A DNA stretch of 64,000 bases, taken from positions 62,001 through 126,000 of the forward strand of contig CANMAI010000008.1 of assembly GCA_947495795.1 (NCBI GenBank). Direction: 5' to 3'. The notes beneath the pieces are model-generated. The model had not been told where the DNA came from, made no database searches, and saw only the letters and a list, made by a program, of their open reading frames with translations. A program made the position numbers and the translations under genes. Positions 42,400 through 52,164 of the stretch are shown piece after piece. This DNA comes from an uncultured Paracoccaceae bacterium. GTDB taxonomy: Bacteria > Pseudomonadota > Alphaproteobacteria > Rhodobacterales > Rhodobacteraceae. The number at the start of each line of letters is the position of its first letter. The first letter of the stretch is position 1.

Positions 42400-43704
42400 A
42401 TGAACGATATGGCCAATCATCCTGACAGTGGATTCGCGCCCAAAGCGCCGGTCAACCTCGAAGAAACGGGGCTGGAGGCTGTGCTGATGCGCGACATCTT
42501 GCTCAAAACGATGTTCCGCCGCTCGCTCACCAGCCTCTCCGATATTGCCAAGGCCCTCTGCGTCGTGCCGCCGCTGGCGCAGGAGCTTGTGGATATCGCC
42601 CGCGAGGAAAATCTGATCGAAACGCTCGGTGCACGCGGCGCATCGCCCACGGCGGCGCTCCGCTATCAGCTTACAGAAAGCGGCCGCGCCCGTGCACTCG
42701 ATGCGCTTACGCAATCGGAATACTACGGCGCACTGCCCGTACCGCTGGAGCAATACTGGAAGCAGACAGCCCGCCAGCAGATCGGCGATGCCGTGATCAG
42801 TCAGGAGCGGCTGGAAAAATCCATGTCCCACCTCGTGCTGCCCGCAGGCATGCTGGATAAGCTCGGGCCTGCGGTGAATTCCGGGCGCTCGGTTCTGCTC
42901 TACGGCCCGCCGGGCACCGGTAAATCCTCCATCTCCAACGGGATCCGCGATGCATTGGGCGATAACATCTTCGTCCCTCAGTTCCTCGAATACGGCGGCC
43001 AGGTCATCTCCGTCTACGATCCCATCGTACACACGCTCGCCAAGGTGGGCGCGGAAAACCCGAACTCGCTTCGCCGTGCGGGTGCTACGCATGATGCCCG
43101 CTACGTACTCTGCCGCCGCCCCTCCGTGATGACGGGTGGTGAACTCACGCTCGACATGCTCGATCTCAACTACAACAAGGTCAGCCGCACCTATCAGGCC
43201 CCTCTCCAGCTCAAGGCCACCGGGGGCGTCTTCATCATCGACGATCTCGGCCGACAGTCAGAGCCGCCGCAGGCGCTGATCAACCGCTGGATCGTTCCGA
43301 TGGAAGCCAGCTTCGATATTCTCAGTCTCCAGTCGGGCCAGAAATTCATGGTGCCGTTCGACACGTTGGTGATCTTCTCCACCAACTTCGCCCCCACGGA
43401 AATGTTCGATGGCGCGGCCCTTCGCCGGATCTACTACAAGATCAAGGTAGATAACCCAAATCGCGACGATTTCATCAAGGTCTTCGTGAAAACCTCTCGC
43501 CACTACAAGATCAAACCGGACGAGGCGATCCTCACATATCTCCTCAAGGAGAAATACCCCACCTGCGACAACCAGTTCGCCAACTATCACGCGCCCTTCC
43601 TGATCGATCAGATCCTCTCGATCTGCGATTACGAGGGTCTGCCAAAACAGTTGACACCTGCACTTATTGATCGCGCCTGGGAAAACCTGTTCCTCGACGA
43701 ATAA
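42400..43704 (+). CDS. AAA-type ATPase with N-terminal winged-helix-like domain
   Basis: A 434-residue ATPase. Residues about 25-105 look like a winged helix (LTSLSDIAKALCVVPPLAQE ... YQLTESGRARALDAL). The motor has Walker A GPPGTGKSS (169-177), Walker B VFIIDDL (277-283), sensor-1 asparagine in FSTN and an arginine pair (LRR) near 342. The end shows a further helical domain. It starts with GCGGAGAG upstream, 141 bases from the divergent GT-C-like gene. ATPases of this kind sit next to Tad genes in several roseobacters, so a pilus-linked role is plausible; the substrate is unknown. Confidence 0.8.
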   Translation: MNDMANHPDSGFAPKAPVNLEETGLEAVLMRDILLKTMFRRSLTSLSDIAKALCVVPPLAQELVDIAREENLIETLGARGASPTAALRYQLTESGRARALDALTQSEYYGALPVPLEQYWKQTARQQIGDAVISQERLEKSMSHLVLPAGMLDKLGPAVNSGRSVLLYGPPGTGKSSISNGIRDALGDNIFVPQFLEYGGQVISVYDPIVHTLAKVGAENPNSLRRAGATHDARYVLCRRPSVMTGGELTLDMLDLNYNKVSRTYQAPLQLKATGGVFIIDDLGRQSEPPQALINRWIVPMEASFDILSLQSGQKFMVPFDTLVIFSTNFAPTEMFDGAALRRIYYKIKVDNPNRDDFIKVFVKTSRHYKIKPDEAILTYLLKEKYPTCDNQFANYHAPFLIDQILSICDYEGLPKQLTPALIDRAWENLFLDE

Positions 43705-43708
43705 TGCC

Positions 43709-43784
43709 AAGGCAAGGCTGGCGGGTGGGCCGGTGAGGGTGCGCGCAGCGCAGCCGAGCTCGGGGCCCCGCAAAGTCTTGCCTT
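43709..43784. repeat. GC-rich imperfect inverted repeat
   Basis: AAGGCAAGGCT pairs with AGTCTTGCCTT (one G-T pair) across about 54 bases that contain GGGGCCCC and GCGCGCAGCGC. It lies between the ATPase gene and the exported-protein gene and looks like a REP-type element rather than a terminator. Confidence 0.45.
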
Positions 43785-43820
43785 CCTCAGGCAATCAAAC
43801 CAAGTGAGCAAGATGGACGC

Positions 43821-44492
43821 ATGCTGAAAACCATACGCAGCATCCTCGTGGCTGCAGGGCTCATTGGTTCCCCTCAAACCGCGATGGCGAATGAGGGCAA
43901 TAAATCGGCCCAGGATACCGTCCGCTTATTCGCCGAAACCTTCCTGAGCCCAGAAGCCGCCGCTCGCCTGCGCAATCCAATCACAACCAACTACGAAGTG
44001 CTTGACCTGATGGAGGTTGATACCTCCGCCCATCCGGATCAATTGGAGGATAGCGTCTGTGGCCAGGTCCTTCTGGACGAAATGCTCAATTACTCAAACC
44101 GCGCCGTCTGGCTGGATTGGAAATACAACATTCTCACCCTCATTCGGGATGACGCTTGGGATGATCAACTCGGGCTCGTTTTCGAGATGAACACCCTCGC
44201 TCCCCTCACGCCTGAAGAACGCGCCCCCATTCTCGAAAAGGCTCTCAAGGAGCACGGCGAGAGGCCCGAGGTCATGATGTTTCCGGATCTCCAGCCCCTC
44301 GCCGAAAAACGCGGTTACCGCCTGATGATCTTTGAAAACCGCTCGGATGGTCTCGGCCTCTTCGCCTTGCCAGCAGATCAGGCCGCCGCGTGGCATATGA
44401 CGCATCTCGGCGACGTGCTGATCATTGATGCCGCAGCAGGCTCCGTGGCCGATCCACGCTCCAACGGCCGGATCAATCAACTCACAAATTGA
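43821..44492 (+). CDS. Exported protein of unknown function
   Basis: A 223-residue protein with a signal peptide (MLKTIRSILVAAGLIGSPQT, then AMA cleavage site) and an acidic, mostly alpha/beta mature part. It has a single cysteine in SVCGQVLL and no recognised domain. It follows the AAA ATPase gene after 116 bases on the same strand, and it may belong to the same unit. The stop codon overlaps a copy of the dispersed GCGTTTCG motif. I do not know the function. Confidence 0.7.
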   Translation: MLKTIRSILVAAGLIGSPQTAMANEGNKSAQDTVRLFAETFLSPEAAARLRNPITTNYEVLDLMEVDTSAHPDQLEDSVCGQVLLDEMLNYSNRAVWLDWKYNILTLIRDDAWDDQLGLVFEMNTLAPLTPEERAPILEKALKEHGERPEVMMFPDLQPLAEKRGYRLMIFENRSDGLGLFALPADQAAAWHMTHLGDVLIIDAAAGSVADPRSNGRINQLTN

Positions 44493-44503
44493 ACGCGAAA
44501 CGC
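44485..44503 (-). repeat. Dispersed intergenic motif, inverted copy at a stop codon
   Basis: On the minus strand it gives GCGTTTCGCGTTCAATTTG, matching the copy at 26677 in most positions. It overlaps the end of the exported-protein gene. Confidence 0.35.
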
Positions 44504-44577
44504 TTTAGCGCAGAATTACCCTGCCGCTGAAGTCGATTCCCCCTCAACATCCCCGCTCAAATCCTTACGCTCGGCCC

Positions 44578-45366
44578 ATGAGAATCGGAGTAGCAGGCTG
44601 CGGCGCCATGGGCCGCCCCATGGCAGAGGCGATGCTGGCAGGCGGCGCAGAGCTTCAGGCTTTCGACATTCGCCCCGCAGCCGAATTCGGCTCCTTCGCC
44701 GCGCATCTCACGGGCCTCAACACCTTCCGCGGCGTAGAAACCCTCTTCTCCATCGTTCGCGATATCCCGCAAACCGAAGAACTCCTCTTCGGCATGCAAA
44801 ACATGGCAGAAGCGCCCAACCTTCGCTCCCTCATCATCTCTTCCACCCTCGCGCCCAGCTACATCCGCGCACTCCGCCAACGCCTGCCGGGTCACATCAC
44901 CCTCATCGATGCTCCCATGTCCGGCGCCCCCATAGCTGCACGGGAGCGTCGCCTTGCCTTCATGCTCGGCGGAGAGGCTACCGATATCGCCCCTCTCATG
45001 CCGCTCTTCCGCGCCATGGGCACCAACATCCACCATATGGGCCCCCTCGGCGCGGGCATGGTGATGAAAGTCCTCAACAACATGGTCGCCGCAAGTTCCG
45101 TCGTCACCACCCGTCTCGCGCTCGATTGGGCCGCCAAAGCAGGCATTGAAGGGCAACGCTTCCGCGAAGTGGCGGAAGACAGTTCGGGCCAGACATGGTT
45201 CTCCCGCAACTTCGATGCTATCGATTGGGCTGCCGAGCCCTTCGACCCGGCCAACACGATGGGCATCCTCGTCAAGGATGTCACCAGCGCGCTCGATGCC
45301 GCACCGGAAGGCGAAGCCCTTGATCTTCCAAAAGAAATCATAGCGGCGCTCCAACGCCTCACATGA
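44578..45366 (+). CDS. 3-hydroxyisobutyrate dehydrogenase-family oxidoreductase
   Basis: A 262-residue beta-hydroxyacid dehydrogenase. It opens with the NAD(P) loop GVAGCGAMGRPMAEAM, has the substrate signature IDAPMSGAP and the catalytic lysine in GAGMVMKVLNN. The C-terminal helical domain is complete. Such enzymes oxidise 3-hydroxyisobutyrate, tartronate semialdehyde or similar acids; the sequence does not pick one. Its stop overlaps the start of the helicase gene (ATGA), a coupling that looks accidental in function. Confidence 0.9.
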   Translation: MRIGVAGCGAMGRPMAEAMLAGGAELQAFDIRPAAEFGSFAAHLTGLNTFRGVETLFSIVRDIPQTEELLFGMQNMAEAPNLRSLIISSTLAPSYIRALRQRLPGHITLIDAPMSGAPIAARERRLAFMLGGEATDIAPLMPLFRAMGTNIHHMGPLGAGMVMKVLNNMVAASSVVTTRLALDWAAKAGIEGQRFREVAEDSSGQTWFSRNFDAIDWAAEPFDPANTMGILVKDVTSALDAAPEGEALDLPKEIIAALQRLT

Positions 45367-47756
45367 GCCTGCTCCCCGAACGCTTTCAGAACTGGTTCAC
45401 CAAGCGTGGCTGGCAGGCCCATCCCCACCAGCTCGCCCTGCTGGAGCGTCGCGAAGATCCGGCAACCCTCCTCATCGCGCCCACGGGCGGCGGCAAAACC
45501 CTCGCGGGCTTCCTCCCCACGCTCGTCGAACTGGCAGAGCGGCCCCACGAGGGCATGCACACACTCTACATCTCCCCGCTCAAAGCCCTCGCCGCAGACA
45601 TCAAACGCAACCTCCACGCACCCGTGGAAGAACTCGGCCTCGATATTCGCATCGAGGATCGCACCGGCGATACCAAGCAGGCCGCCCGCCAGCGCCAACG
45701 CCGCGATCCCCCTCATATCCTCCTCACCACGCCCGAGTCCCTCGCCCTCCTCCTATCCTACGAAGATGCTCCCCGCATCTTCGCGGGCCTCCGCCGCGTG
45801 GTGGTAGACGAGATCCACGCGCTCGCCGAATCCAAGCGCGGCGATCAGTTGATGCTCTGCCTCTCCCGCCTGCAAACGCTCAGCCCCGGCCTCTCCCGCA
45901 TCGGCCTGTCCGCCACGGTCGATAATCCCCCCCAGCTTGCCGAATATCTCGCCCCCGGCATGGCCAAGATCGTCAAGGCAGACCCTGGCCCCAAGGCCGA
46001 TATTCGCCTTCTCGAAACTGTTGAGGCCCCACCCTGGGCGGGCTCCGGCGGCCGCCACGCCGCACGCGCTGTGATGGAGGAGATCCGCAAAGCCGATACT
46101 ACGCTCGTCTTCATCAACACCCGCGCCACGGCCGAGCTCTTCTTTCAGGAGCTCTGGGCGCTCAATCCCGAAAATCTGCCCATTGCGCTCCACCACGGCT
46201 CCCTCTCCCGCGAAGCCCGCGAAAAGGTGGAGCAGGCGATGGTGGCGGGTGATCTCAAGGCCATCGTCTGCACCGGCTCTCTCGATCTCGGGATTGATTG
46301 GGGCGATGTCGATCTCGTCATCCAGATCGGCGCACCAAAAAACATCAAACGCCTCGTCCAGCGTATTGGCCGGGCCGGACATCGCTACAATACCCCCTCC
46401 CGCGCGCTCCTTGTGCCCGCCAACCGTTTCGAGGTTGTCGAGTGCCGCGCCGCACTGGAAGCTGTCAATGCCGGAGATTTGGACCGAACGGTCAAAAATG
46501 ATGGCCCTCTGGATGTACTCTGCCAACACATCATGTTGCGTGCCTGCTCCGGCCCCTTCTACGCGGAAGATCTGTTTGCAGAGATCCTGAACACCGGCCC
46601 ATACCAAAACCATACCAAACCGGTACTAAACCAAGCTTTGGATTTTTGTGCCACCGGCGGCTACGCGCTGCGCGCCTACGACAGGTGGCAAAGGCTCGTG
46701 GAGCGCGATGGAAAGTGGCAGCTTCGCGATCCCCGCACAGCCCGTGCGCTGCGCATGAATATCGGCACCATCATTCAGGCCGAAACGCTTTCCGTCCGCA
46801 TGCGCGGCCGCGGCGGCAAACCTTTGGGCGAGGTGGAGGAAGACTTCGCGGCAACGCTCGTCCCGGGCGATACCTTCCTCATCGGCGGCCAGACAGTGCG
46901 CTACGAAGGTCTCCGCGAGATGACAATCGAGGTCTCCAAACAGCCATCCAAACAACCGAAAATCGCTGTCTTCGGCGGTTACCGCATGTCCACCTCGCTG
47001 GAGCTTTCGCACCGCGTCGTAGACATTCTCAGCACCCCCACCCGCTGGAAGAACCTCCCCGCCCACACAGCGGATTGGCTTGAACTGCAACGCCAGATCT
47101 CCACACTGCCCCAACCCGGCGGCCTTCTTTCAGAGGCTTTCTGGCGGGCGGATCGCGCCTATCTCTGCCTCTATTCTTTCGCGGGCCGCAACGCAAACCA
47201 AACGCTCGGTCTCCTCCTCACCCGGCGCATGGAAGAGGCAGGCCTGAACCCTACCGGTTTCGTCGCAAACGACTATGCGCTCCTCGTCTGGGGCCTCGAT
47301 CTCGTGAAGGATATCCGCCCCCTCATCACACCCGAGGGCCTGCGCGACGGGCTGGAGACATGGCTCGCGGAAAACGCCGTGATGAAGCGCACCTTCCGCG
47401 CCTCCGCCACTATCGCAGGCCTGATAGAACGCAACCTTCCAGGCCGCCGCAAGACAGGCCGCCAAGCCACCTTCTCCTCCGATATCTTGTATGACACACT
47501 CCGAAAATACGACCCTGACCACCTCATGTTGCGAATCACCAAGGAAGAGGCTGCACGTGGTCTTGTCGATTTCGAGAGGATTGAAGAGATGCTGAGCCGC
47601 GCAAAAAATACAACCCACATCCTCGCACCACACGTCACTCCCCTCGCCGCACCCCTCCTTCTGGAGATGGGACGCGTGCCAATAAAGGGCGCTGCGGCCG
47701 ATACTGCACTGGAAGAAGAGGCCACGCGGATGATGCAGGAAGCGGGCCTCGCGTGA
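45363..47756 (+). CDS. Ligase-associated DEXH-box DNA helicase (Lhr family)
   Basis: A 797-residue superfamily 2 helicase. Motif I is APTGGGKT (39-46), motif II DEIH, motif III SAT in GLSATVD, motif VI QRIGRAGH, followed by the winged-helix and the Lhr core. Length and end match the ligase-associated DNA damage response helicases that usually sit with an ATP-dependent ligase, an exonuclease-like protein and PdeM. Here only the PdeM gene follows. It should move 3' to 5' on DNA and act in repair. Confidence 0.93.
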   Translation: MSLLPERFQNWFTKRGWQAHPHQLALLERREDPATLLIAPTGGGKTLAGFLPTLVELAERPHEGMHTLYISPLKALAADIKRNLHAPVEELGLDIRIEDRTGDTKQAARQRQRRDPPHILLTTPESLALLLSYEDAPRIFAGLRRVVVDEIHALAESKRGDQLMLCLSRLQTLSPGLSRIGLSATVDNPPQLAEYLAPGMAKIVKADPGPKADIRLLETVEAPPWAGSGGRHAARAVMEEIRKADTTLVFINTRATAELFFQELWALNPENLPIALHHGSLSREAREKVEQAMVAGDLKAIVCTGSLDLGIDWGDVDLVIQIGAPKNIKRLVQRIGRAGHRYNTPSRALLVPANRFEVVECRAALEAVNAGDLDRTVKNDGPLDVLCQHIMLRACSGPFYAEDLFAEILNTGPYQNHTKPVLNQALDFCATGGYALRAYDRWQRLVERDGKWQLRDPRTARALRMNIGTIIQAETLSVRMRGRGGKPLGEVEEDFAATLVPGDTFLIGGQTVRYEGLREMTIEVSKQPSKQPKIAVFGGYRMSTSLELSHRVVDILSTPTRWKNLPAHTADWLELQRQISTLPQPGGLLSEAFWRADRAYLCLYSFAGRNANQTLGLLLTRRMEEAGLNPTGFVANDYALLVWGLDLVKDIRPLITPEGLRDGLETWLAENAVMKRTFRASATIAGLIERNLPGRRKTGRQATFSSDILYDTLRKYDPDHLMLRITKEEAARGLVDFERIEEMLSRAKNTTHILAPHVTPLAAPLLLEMGRVPIKGAAADTALEEEATRMMQEAGLA

Positions 47757-47841
47757 CGCGAAAGGCACCGCTTGTGAGAAACCCAACAAAGCGCCACACA
47801 ACCCCCTTGCCAGCGCCACAATGTTCCGGTTTTGTATCATC

Positions 47842-48519
47842 ATGACGAGTACAAATTTCCAGCTGCAAGATGCTCGCCTGACGGCCCGGGGTTCCGGGGC
47901 GCTTTGGTGGGAAGATGCGCGGCTCTTGTGTGTAAGTGATCTTCATCTCGGCAAGTCCGAAAGGCTCGCCCGCCGTGGCGGCACACTGCTGCCGCCCTAC
48001 GATACGCGCGAAACCCTTGCGCGGCTCGACAGTGAGCTTTCAGAGCTCAATCCCCAAACCGTGATCTGCCTCGGCGACAGCTTCGATGACAGCCTCGCCG
48101 CCGAGCATATTGACGAGACGGACAGGCTCCAGATAACCAACATGATGGCGGGCAGGCGCTGGTTCTGGGTCGAGGGCAATCACGATCCAGGCGATCTCGG
48201 CCTTGGCGGCACCGCCGTGCAGGAACTGGAACGTGGCCCTCTCACCTTCCGCCACATCGCGCAATCAAACGCGGGCGCTGGCGAGATTTCAGGTCATTTC
48301 CACCCAAAAATCGGCGTGCCAACACGCGCAGGCCACATAACCCGCCCGTGTTTCGTTTACGATACCCGCCGCCTGATCCTGCCAGCATACGGCGCCTATA
48401 CAGGTGGCCTCTCAGCCAACGATCCGGCGCTCAACACGCTCTTTGGCAATGATGCCTGCTGTATCCTAACTGGCTCGAAAACAAGCACAATCCCGCTGTC
48501 TGCACGCCTTTCCGCGTGA
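47842..48519 (+). CDS. pdeM: Ligase-associated metallophosphoesterase PdeM
   Basis: A 225-residue calcineurin-like phosphoesterase. Metal sites are CVSDLHLGKSE, CLGDSFDD, VEGNHDPG and GEISGHFHPK, in the right order for two metal ions. It is the usual partner of the ligase-associated helicase and may have nuclease activity on damaged DNA. I use the ATG at 47842, which matches family starts; one at 47821 is also possible. It lies 85 bases after the helicase gene. Confidence 0.9.
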   Translation: MTSTNFQLQDARLTARGSGALWWEDARLLCVSDLHLGKSERLARRGGTLLPPYDTRETLARLDSELSELNPQTVICLGDSFDDSLAAEHIDETDRLQITNMMAGRRWFWVEGNHDPGDLGLGGTAVQELERGPLTFRHIAQSNAGAGEISGHFHPKIGVPTRAGHITRPCFVYDTRRLILPAYGAYTGGLSANDPALNTLFGNDACCILTGSKTSTIPLSARLSA

Positions 48520-48574
48520 GTCTGGCCTGGAGCTGACAAGCAACTGCCCGGCAGACATGCGGGGCAGTTGGAGA

Positions 48575-49465
48575 CTAAACCGTAAGCCCCTCCGGCTCAT
48601 CCAGCCCATTCGCCCGGCAGCAGGCCGTCACGGTATTGGCCAAAAGGCAGGCAATCGTCATCGGCCCAACCCCGCCCGGCACTGGCGTAATCGCCCCGGC
48701 TACCTCGGCGCAATCCGCATAATCGCAATCACCAACCAGCTTGGTCTTCTCGCCATTGGGTACTCGATTGATACCCACATCAATCACGGTCGCACCGGGT
48801 TTCACCCAGTTCCCCGTCACCATTTCCGGCCGCCCCACAGCCGCAACAAGAATGTCAGCGTTCCGGCAAACCGCCTCGATATCCTTTGTCCGGCTATGCG
48901 CAATCGTCACCGTGCAACTCTCGCCCAGCAACAGTTGCGCCATCGGCTTGCCCACAATGTTGGAGCGCCCGATCACCACCGCATTGAGCCCGGAAAGACT
49001 GCCCAACCGGTCCCGCAGCATCATCAGGCACCCAAGGGGTGTGCAAGGCACCATGCTTTTCTGCCCTGTGCCCAACAGCCCGACATTGGAGATGTGAAAG
49101 CCGTCCACATCCTTGGCCGGATCAATGGCGTTGATCACCAGATCTGCATTCAGATGCTCAGGCAAAGGCAGCTGCACTAGGATCCCGTGGATCGCAGGAT
49201 CCGCGTTCAACTGCTCTACCATCGCCAGCAGATCCGCCTCGGAAACACCCCTGTCCATCCGATGCTCCACCGAGTGCATGCCCGCCTCAACTGTCTGCTT
49301 GCCCTTGTTGCGCACATAAACCTGGCTCGCAGGATCCTCTCCCACCAGCACCACGGCCAGCCCGGGCGTGATACCGTGATCCGCCTTCAGCCGCGCCACA
49401 TGCTCAGCAACTTTGCCCCGTACAGCGGCGGCAAAGGCTTTTCCATCAATCACATCTGCAACCAT
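48575..49465 (-). CDS. folD: Methylenetetrahydrofolate dehydrogenase/cyclohydrolase FolD
   Basis: A 296-residue bifunctional enzyme that oxidises 5,10-methylene-THF and hydrolyses the methenyl form to 10-formyl-THF. It starts [10 protein letters not shown] with AAGGA at good spacing; a longer frame from 49492 is unlikely. Y50 and K54 in [10 protein letters not shown] are the catalytic pair. The NADP loop is [14 protein letters not shown], and the end has [17 protein letters not shown]. fhs lies upstream in the same direction, so the two C1-folate enzymes are neighbours that together convert formate and methylene-THF. Confidence 0.96.
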   Translation of the reverse strand: MVADVIDGKAFAAAVRGKVAEHVARLKADHGITPGLAVVLVGEDPASQVYVRNKGKQTVEAGMHSVEHRMDRGVSEADLLAMVEQLNADPAIHGILVQLPLPEHLNADLVINAIDPAKDVDGFHISNVGLLGTGQKSMVPCTPLGCLMMLRDRLGSLSGLNAVVIGRSNIVGKPMAQLLLGESCTVTIAHSRTKDIEAVCRNADILVAAVGRPEMVTGNWVKPGATVIDVGINRVPNGEKTKLVGDCDYADCAEVAGAITPVPGGVGPMTIACLLANTVTACCRANGLDEPEGLTV

Positions 49466-49590
49466 CTCGCCGATCCTTATAGCGTTTTCCATTTTGCCTG
49501 ACGCAGATCTACCGGAATGCGCCCGCCTCTGAAGTAGATACCATTCTAATCTGTCGCAAACGCTCCGAATTCAGGGCGCGCGCGGAGGCG

Positions 49591-49627
49591 GCGGGCGAGG
49601 CGGGGCTCAATGCCGCGCCTTGCCCGC
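49591..49627. repeat. 12-bp hairpin between fhs and folD
   Basis: GCGGGCGAGGCG and CGCCTTGCCCGC pair fully with one G-T pair around a 13-base loop. It lies 14 bases after the fhs stop. No T-run; it may be a REP-type element or a stabilising hairpin. Confidence 0.65.
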
Positions 49628-49640
49628 ACACCATCAAACG

Positions 49641-51317
49641 TCAGAACAATCCTTCGATCTGGCCCGCCTCATTCAGCATGATCGCCTCAGCTGAGGGTAC
49701 ACGTGGCAGGCCAGGCATCGTCATGATCTCTCCGCAGATCGCCACAACGAACCCGGCGCCTGCCGAAAGCCGCACTTCGCGGATCGGCAGCGAAAAGCCC
49801 GTGGGCGCACCGCGCTCATTCGGATCCGTGCTGAAGGAATACTGCGTTTTGGCCATGCAGACAGGCAGGCTTCCGTAGCCCGCCTCCTCCCAGGCCGCCA
49901 GTTGATCGCGTATTTTCTTGTCCGCAATCACCTCATCAGCACGGTAGATCTTCTTGGCAATCGTCTCGATCTTCTCCATCAGTGGCATCTCATCGGGATA
50001 AATCGGCGCGAAATCAGCCGTGCCGCCATCCGCCAGCGCCACCACCTTCTCCGCCAGATCCCTGATCCCCTCAGAACCATGTGCCCAATGCTTGCAAAGC
50101 ACTGCCTCCGTGCCCTGTCCGGCCACATAGGCCTTCACGGCTTCCACTTCCGCGTCTGTATCCGTCACAAAATGGTTGATCGCAACGATCACCGGAACAC
50201 CGAAGGACTTTACGTTTTCGATATGGCGGCCAAGGTTCGCACAACCGGCCTCCACAGCACCCACGTTCTCCGCGCCAAGATCCGCCTTGGCCACGCCGCC
50301 GTTCATCTTCATGGCGCGCACCGTTGCCACCAAAACCACCGCATCCGGCGCAATTCCCGCCTTCCGGCATTTGATGTTCATGAACTTCTCGGCCCCGAGA
50401 TCAGCCCCGAAGCCCGCTTCCGTTACCACGTAGTCCGCAAGCTTCAGCGCTGTCTTGGTTGCCACAACAGAGTTGCACCCATGCGCGATATTGGCAAATG
50501 GGCCGCCATGCACGAAAGCCGGGTTGTTTTCGAGCGTTTGCACCAGATTGGGCTGCATCGCCTGCGCCAGCAGCACCGTCATCGCCCCATCCGCCTTGAT
50601 ATCGCGGCAATAAATCGGCTTCCGCTCGCGCGTATAGGCCACAATGATGTTGCCCAGCCGTTCTTTCAAATCGTCAAGATTATTTGCAAGGCAGAGGATC
50701 GCCATCACTTCGGAAGCGACAGTGATATCAAACCCCGCCTCGCGCGGGAAACCATTGGCCACTCCGCCCAGCGAGGCCGTGATCTGGCGCAGCGCACGAT
50801 CGTTCATATCCATCACCCGCCGCCACACTACGCGGCGAATGTCGATCTCCAGCGCATTTCCCCAGTAGATATGGTTGTCTATCATTGCGGAGAGAAGATT
50901 GTGAGCAGAGGTGATCGCGTGGAAATCACCCGTGAAGTGGAGGTTCATCTCCTCCATCGGCACCACCTGTGCATGTCCCCCGCCGGCCGCTCCACCCTTC
51001 ATCCCGAAACAGGGGCCGAGCGAAGCTTCCCGAATACAGATCGCCGCCTTCTTGCCAATCGCGTTCAACCCATCGCCCAGACCCACCGTCGTTGTTGTCT
51101 TCCCCTCACCCGCAGGCGTCGGGTTGATCGCCGTCACGAGGATCAGTTTGCCATCGGGCTTGCCAGCCTGCGCCGCGATGAACTCCGCCGAAACCTTGGC
51201 CTTGTCATGTCCGAAGGGCAGAAGGTCCTCATTCGGGATGCCCAGGCGATCGCCGATCTCTTGAATGGGCTTTTTCGATGCCTCGCGGGCAATCTCGATA
51301 TCGGTTTTGAAGGCCAT
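49641..51317 (-). CDS. fhs: Formate-tetrahydrofolate ligase
   Basis: A 558-residue enzyme that makes 10-formyl-THF from formate, THF and ATP. The P-loop [12 protein letters not shown] is at residues 67-78, and the [19 protein letters not shown] and [10 protein letters not shown] blocks are intact. I start at the ATG at 51317 (AAGGATC upstream), which gives the normal family length. In marine Rhodobacterales this enzyme is linked to use of C1 units from methylated compounds. It precedes folD on the same strand. Confidence 0.97.
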   Translation of the reverse strand: MAFKTDIEIAREASKKPIQEIGDRLGIPNEDLLPFGHDKAKVSAEFIAAQAGKPDGKLILVTAINPTPAGEGKTTTTVGLGDGLNAIGKKAAICIREASLGPCFGMKGGAAGGGHAQVVPMEEMNLHFTGDFHAITSAHNLLSAMIDNHIYWGNALEIDIRRVVWRRVMDMNDRALRQITASLGGVANGFPREAGFDITVASEVMAILCLANNLDDLKERLGNIIVAYTRERKPIYCRDIKADGAMTVLLAQAMQPNLVQTLENNPAFVHGGPFANIAHGCNSVVATKTALKLADYVVTEAGFGADLGAEKFMNIKCRKAGIAPDAVVLVATVRAMKMNGGVAKADLGAENVGAVEAGCANLGRHIENVKSFGVPVIVAINHFVTDTDAEVEAVKAYVAGQGTEAVLCKHWAHGSEGIRDLAEKVVALADGGTADFAPIYPDEMPLMEKIETIAKKIYRADEVIADKKIRDQLAAWEEAGYGSLPVCMAKTQYSFSTDPNERGAPTGFSLPIREVRLSAGAGFVVAICGEIMTMPGLPRVPSAEAIMLNEAGQIEGLF

Positions 51318-51437
51318 CGGCGCGATCCTTTTCGGAGTGAGTCTGTCGCGCCATAGGGCAGGTAAATCACGCTGCAGACTAGATGCTTTCCGACATCCTG
51401 TGCCGCGAATTCGACGGCATGCTAGGGCCACCACTTC

Positions 51438-52019
51438 TCAGGCGTGAGGCCAGATCCGCTGCGGTGGAATATGCAGCCGAAGCCGTGCTCCAACTGTGAG
51501 GTCTCCCTCTCGCTCCACCCAGGCTGTAACCCCGCGCCGCCCCTTCGCGGCGGGCTTGTAGCCCTTGCCAAACCCGGGATGCTCCGCCTCGATTTCTTTG
51601 GCAGGGTATTGGCAAGGCGCGTTCTCCATGTCCACCGTCACGCTCGTTCCATTTTCCGCGATCAGGCGAGAGGAGGGCGGGATCTGTGTGAAATCGGGGA
51701 TGCCACGCACGATCACAGTCGCGCCCACCCATTCCGGCCTCAACGCGGCCAAACCCATCCGTTTGGCCGTCGCCGCCAGTTCCTCCTCGGAAAGAATGCT
51801 CAGTTGGCGCACATTGCGGATCTCGGTTGCTTCGGGGTACTGCGATGCAACCCGGCTGCAGGAGGCCCGGGTCTCCCCGCTATGATACTCCCCTTCCACC
51901 CCTCCAAAGCGCAGGTTCAACGTATCGAACGGCGCGGCCCGAAGGGAAACCTCGCGGTCCGCCACCCGGCCAAGCCATGTGATCTCCCCATAGATATCGG
52001 TGGGCATCAAAATGGGCAT
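51438..52019 (-). CDS. MOSC-domain protein
   Basis: A 193-residue MOSC (molybdenum-cofactor sulfurase C-terminal) protein with the LNLRFGGVEGEYHSGET start, RNVRQLSILSEEEL and the conserved cysteine in VDMENAPCQYPA. MOSC proteins bind and carry sulfur or the molybdenum cofactor. AGGAG lies eight bases before the ATG. No molybdoenzyme is next to it, so its partner is unknown. Confidence 0.9.
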   Translation of the reverse strand: MPILMPTDIYGEITWLGRVADREVSLRAAPFDTLNLRFGGVEGEYHSGETRASCSRVASQYPEATEIRNVRQLSILSEEELAATAKRMGLAALRPEWVGATVIVRGIPDFTQIPPSSRLIAENGTSVTVDMENAPCQYPAKEIEAEHPGFGKGYKPAAKGRRGVTAWVEREGDLTVGARLRLHIPPQRIWPHA

Positions 52020-52164
52020 TCTTGCGACTCCTTCCCTGCTTCAGGGTTCAGGCACAACACAAGACCCTGTTTTTACGTATATGAAGCCCTTGAGTTCCAC
52101 TCAAACGAAAGCCCGTGATGGGCTGCATCACGGGCTTCGAATGTCGATTGAATTCAGTCTGTCC

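Noticed and set aside
49902-51356. A 484-codon plus-strand open frame
   Set aside because: Antisense to fhs, no motif, composition typical of a shadow frame.
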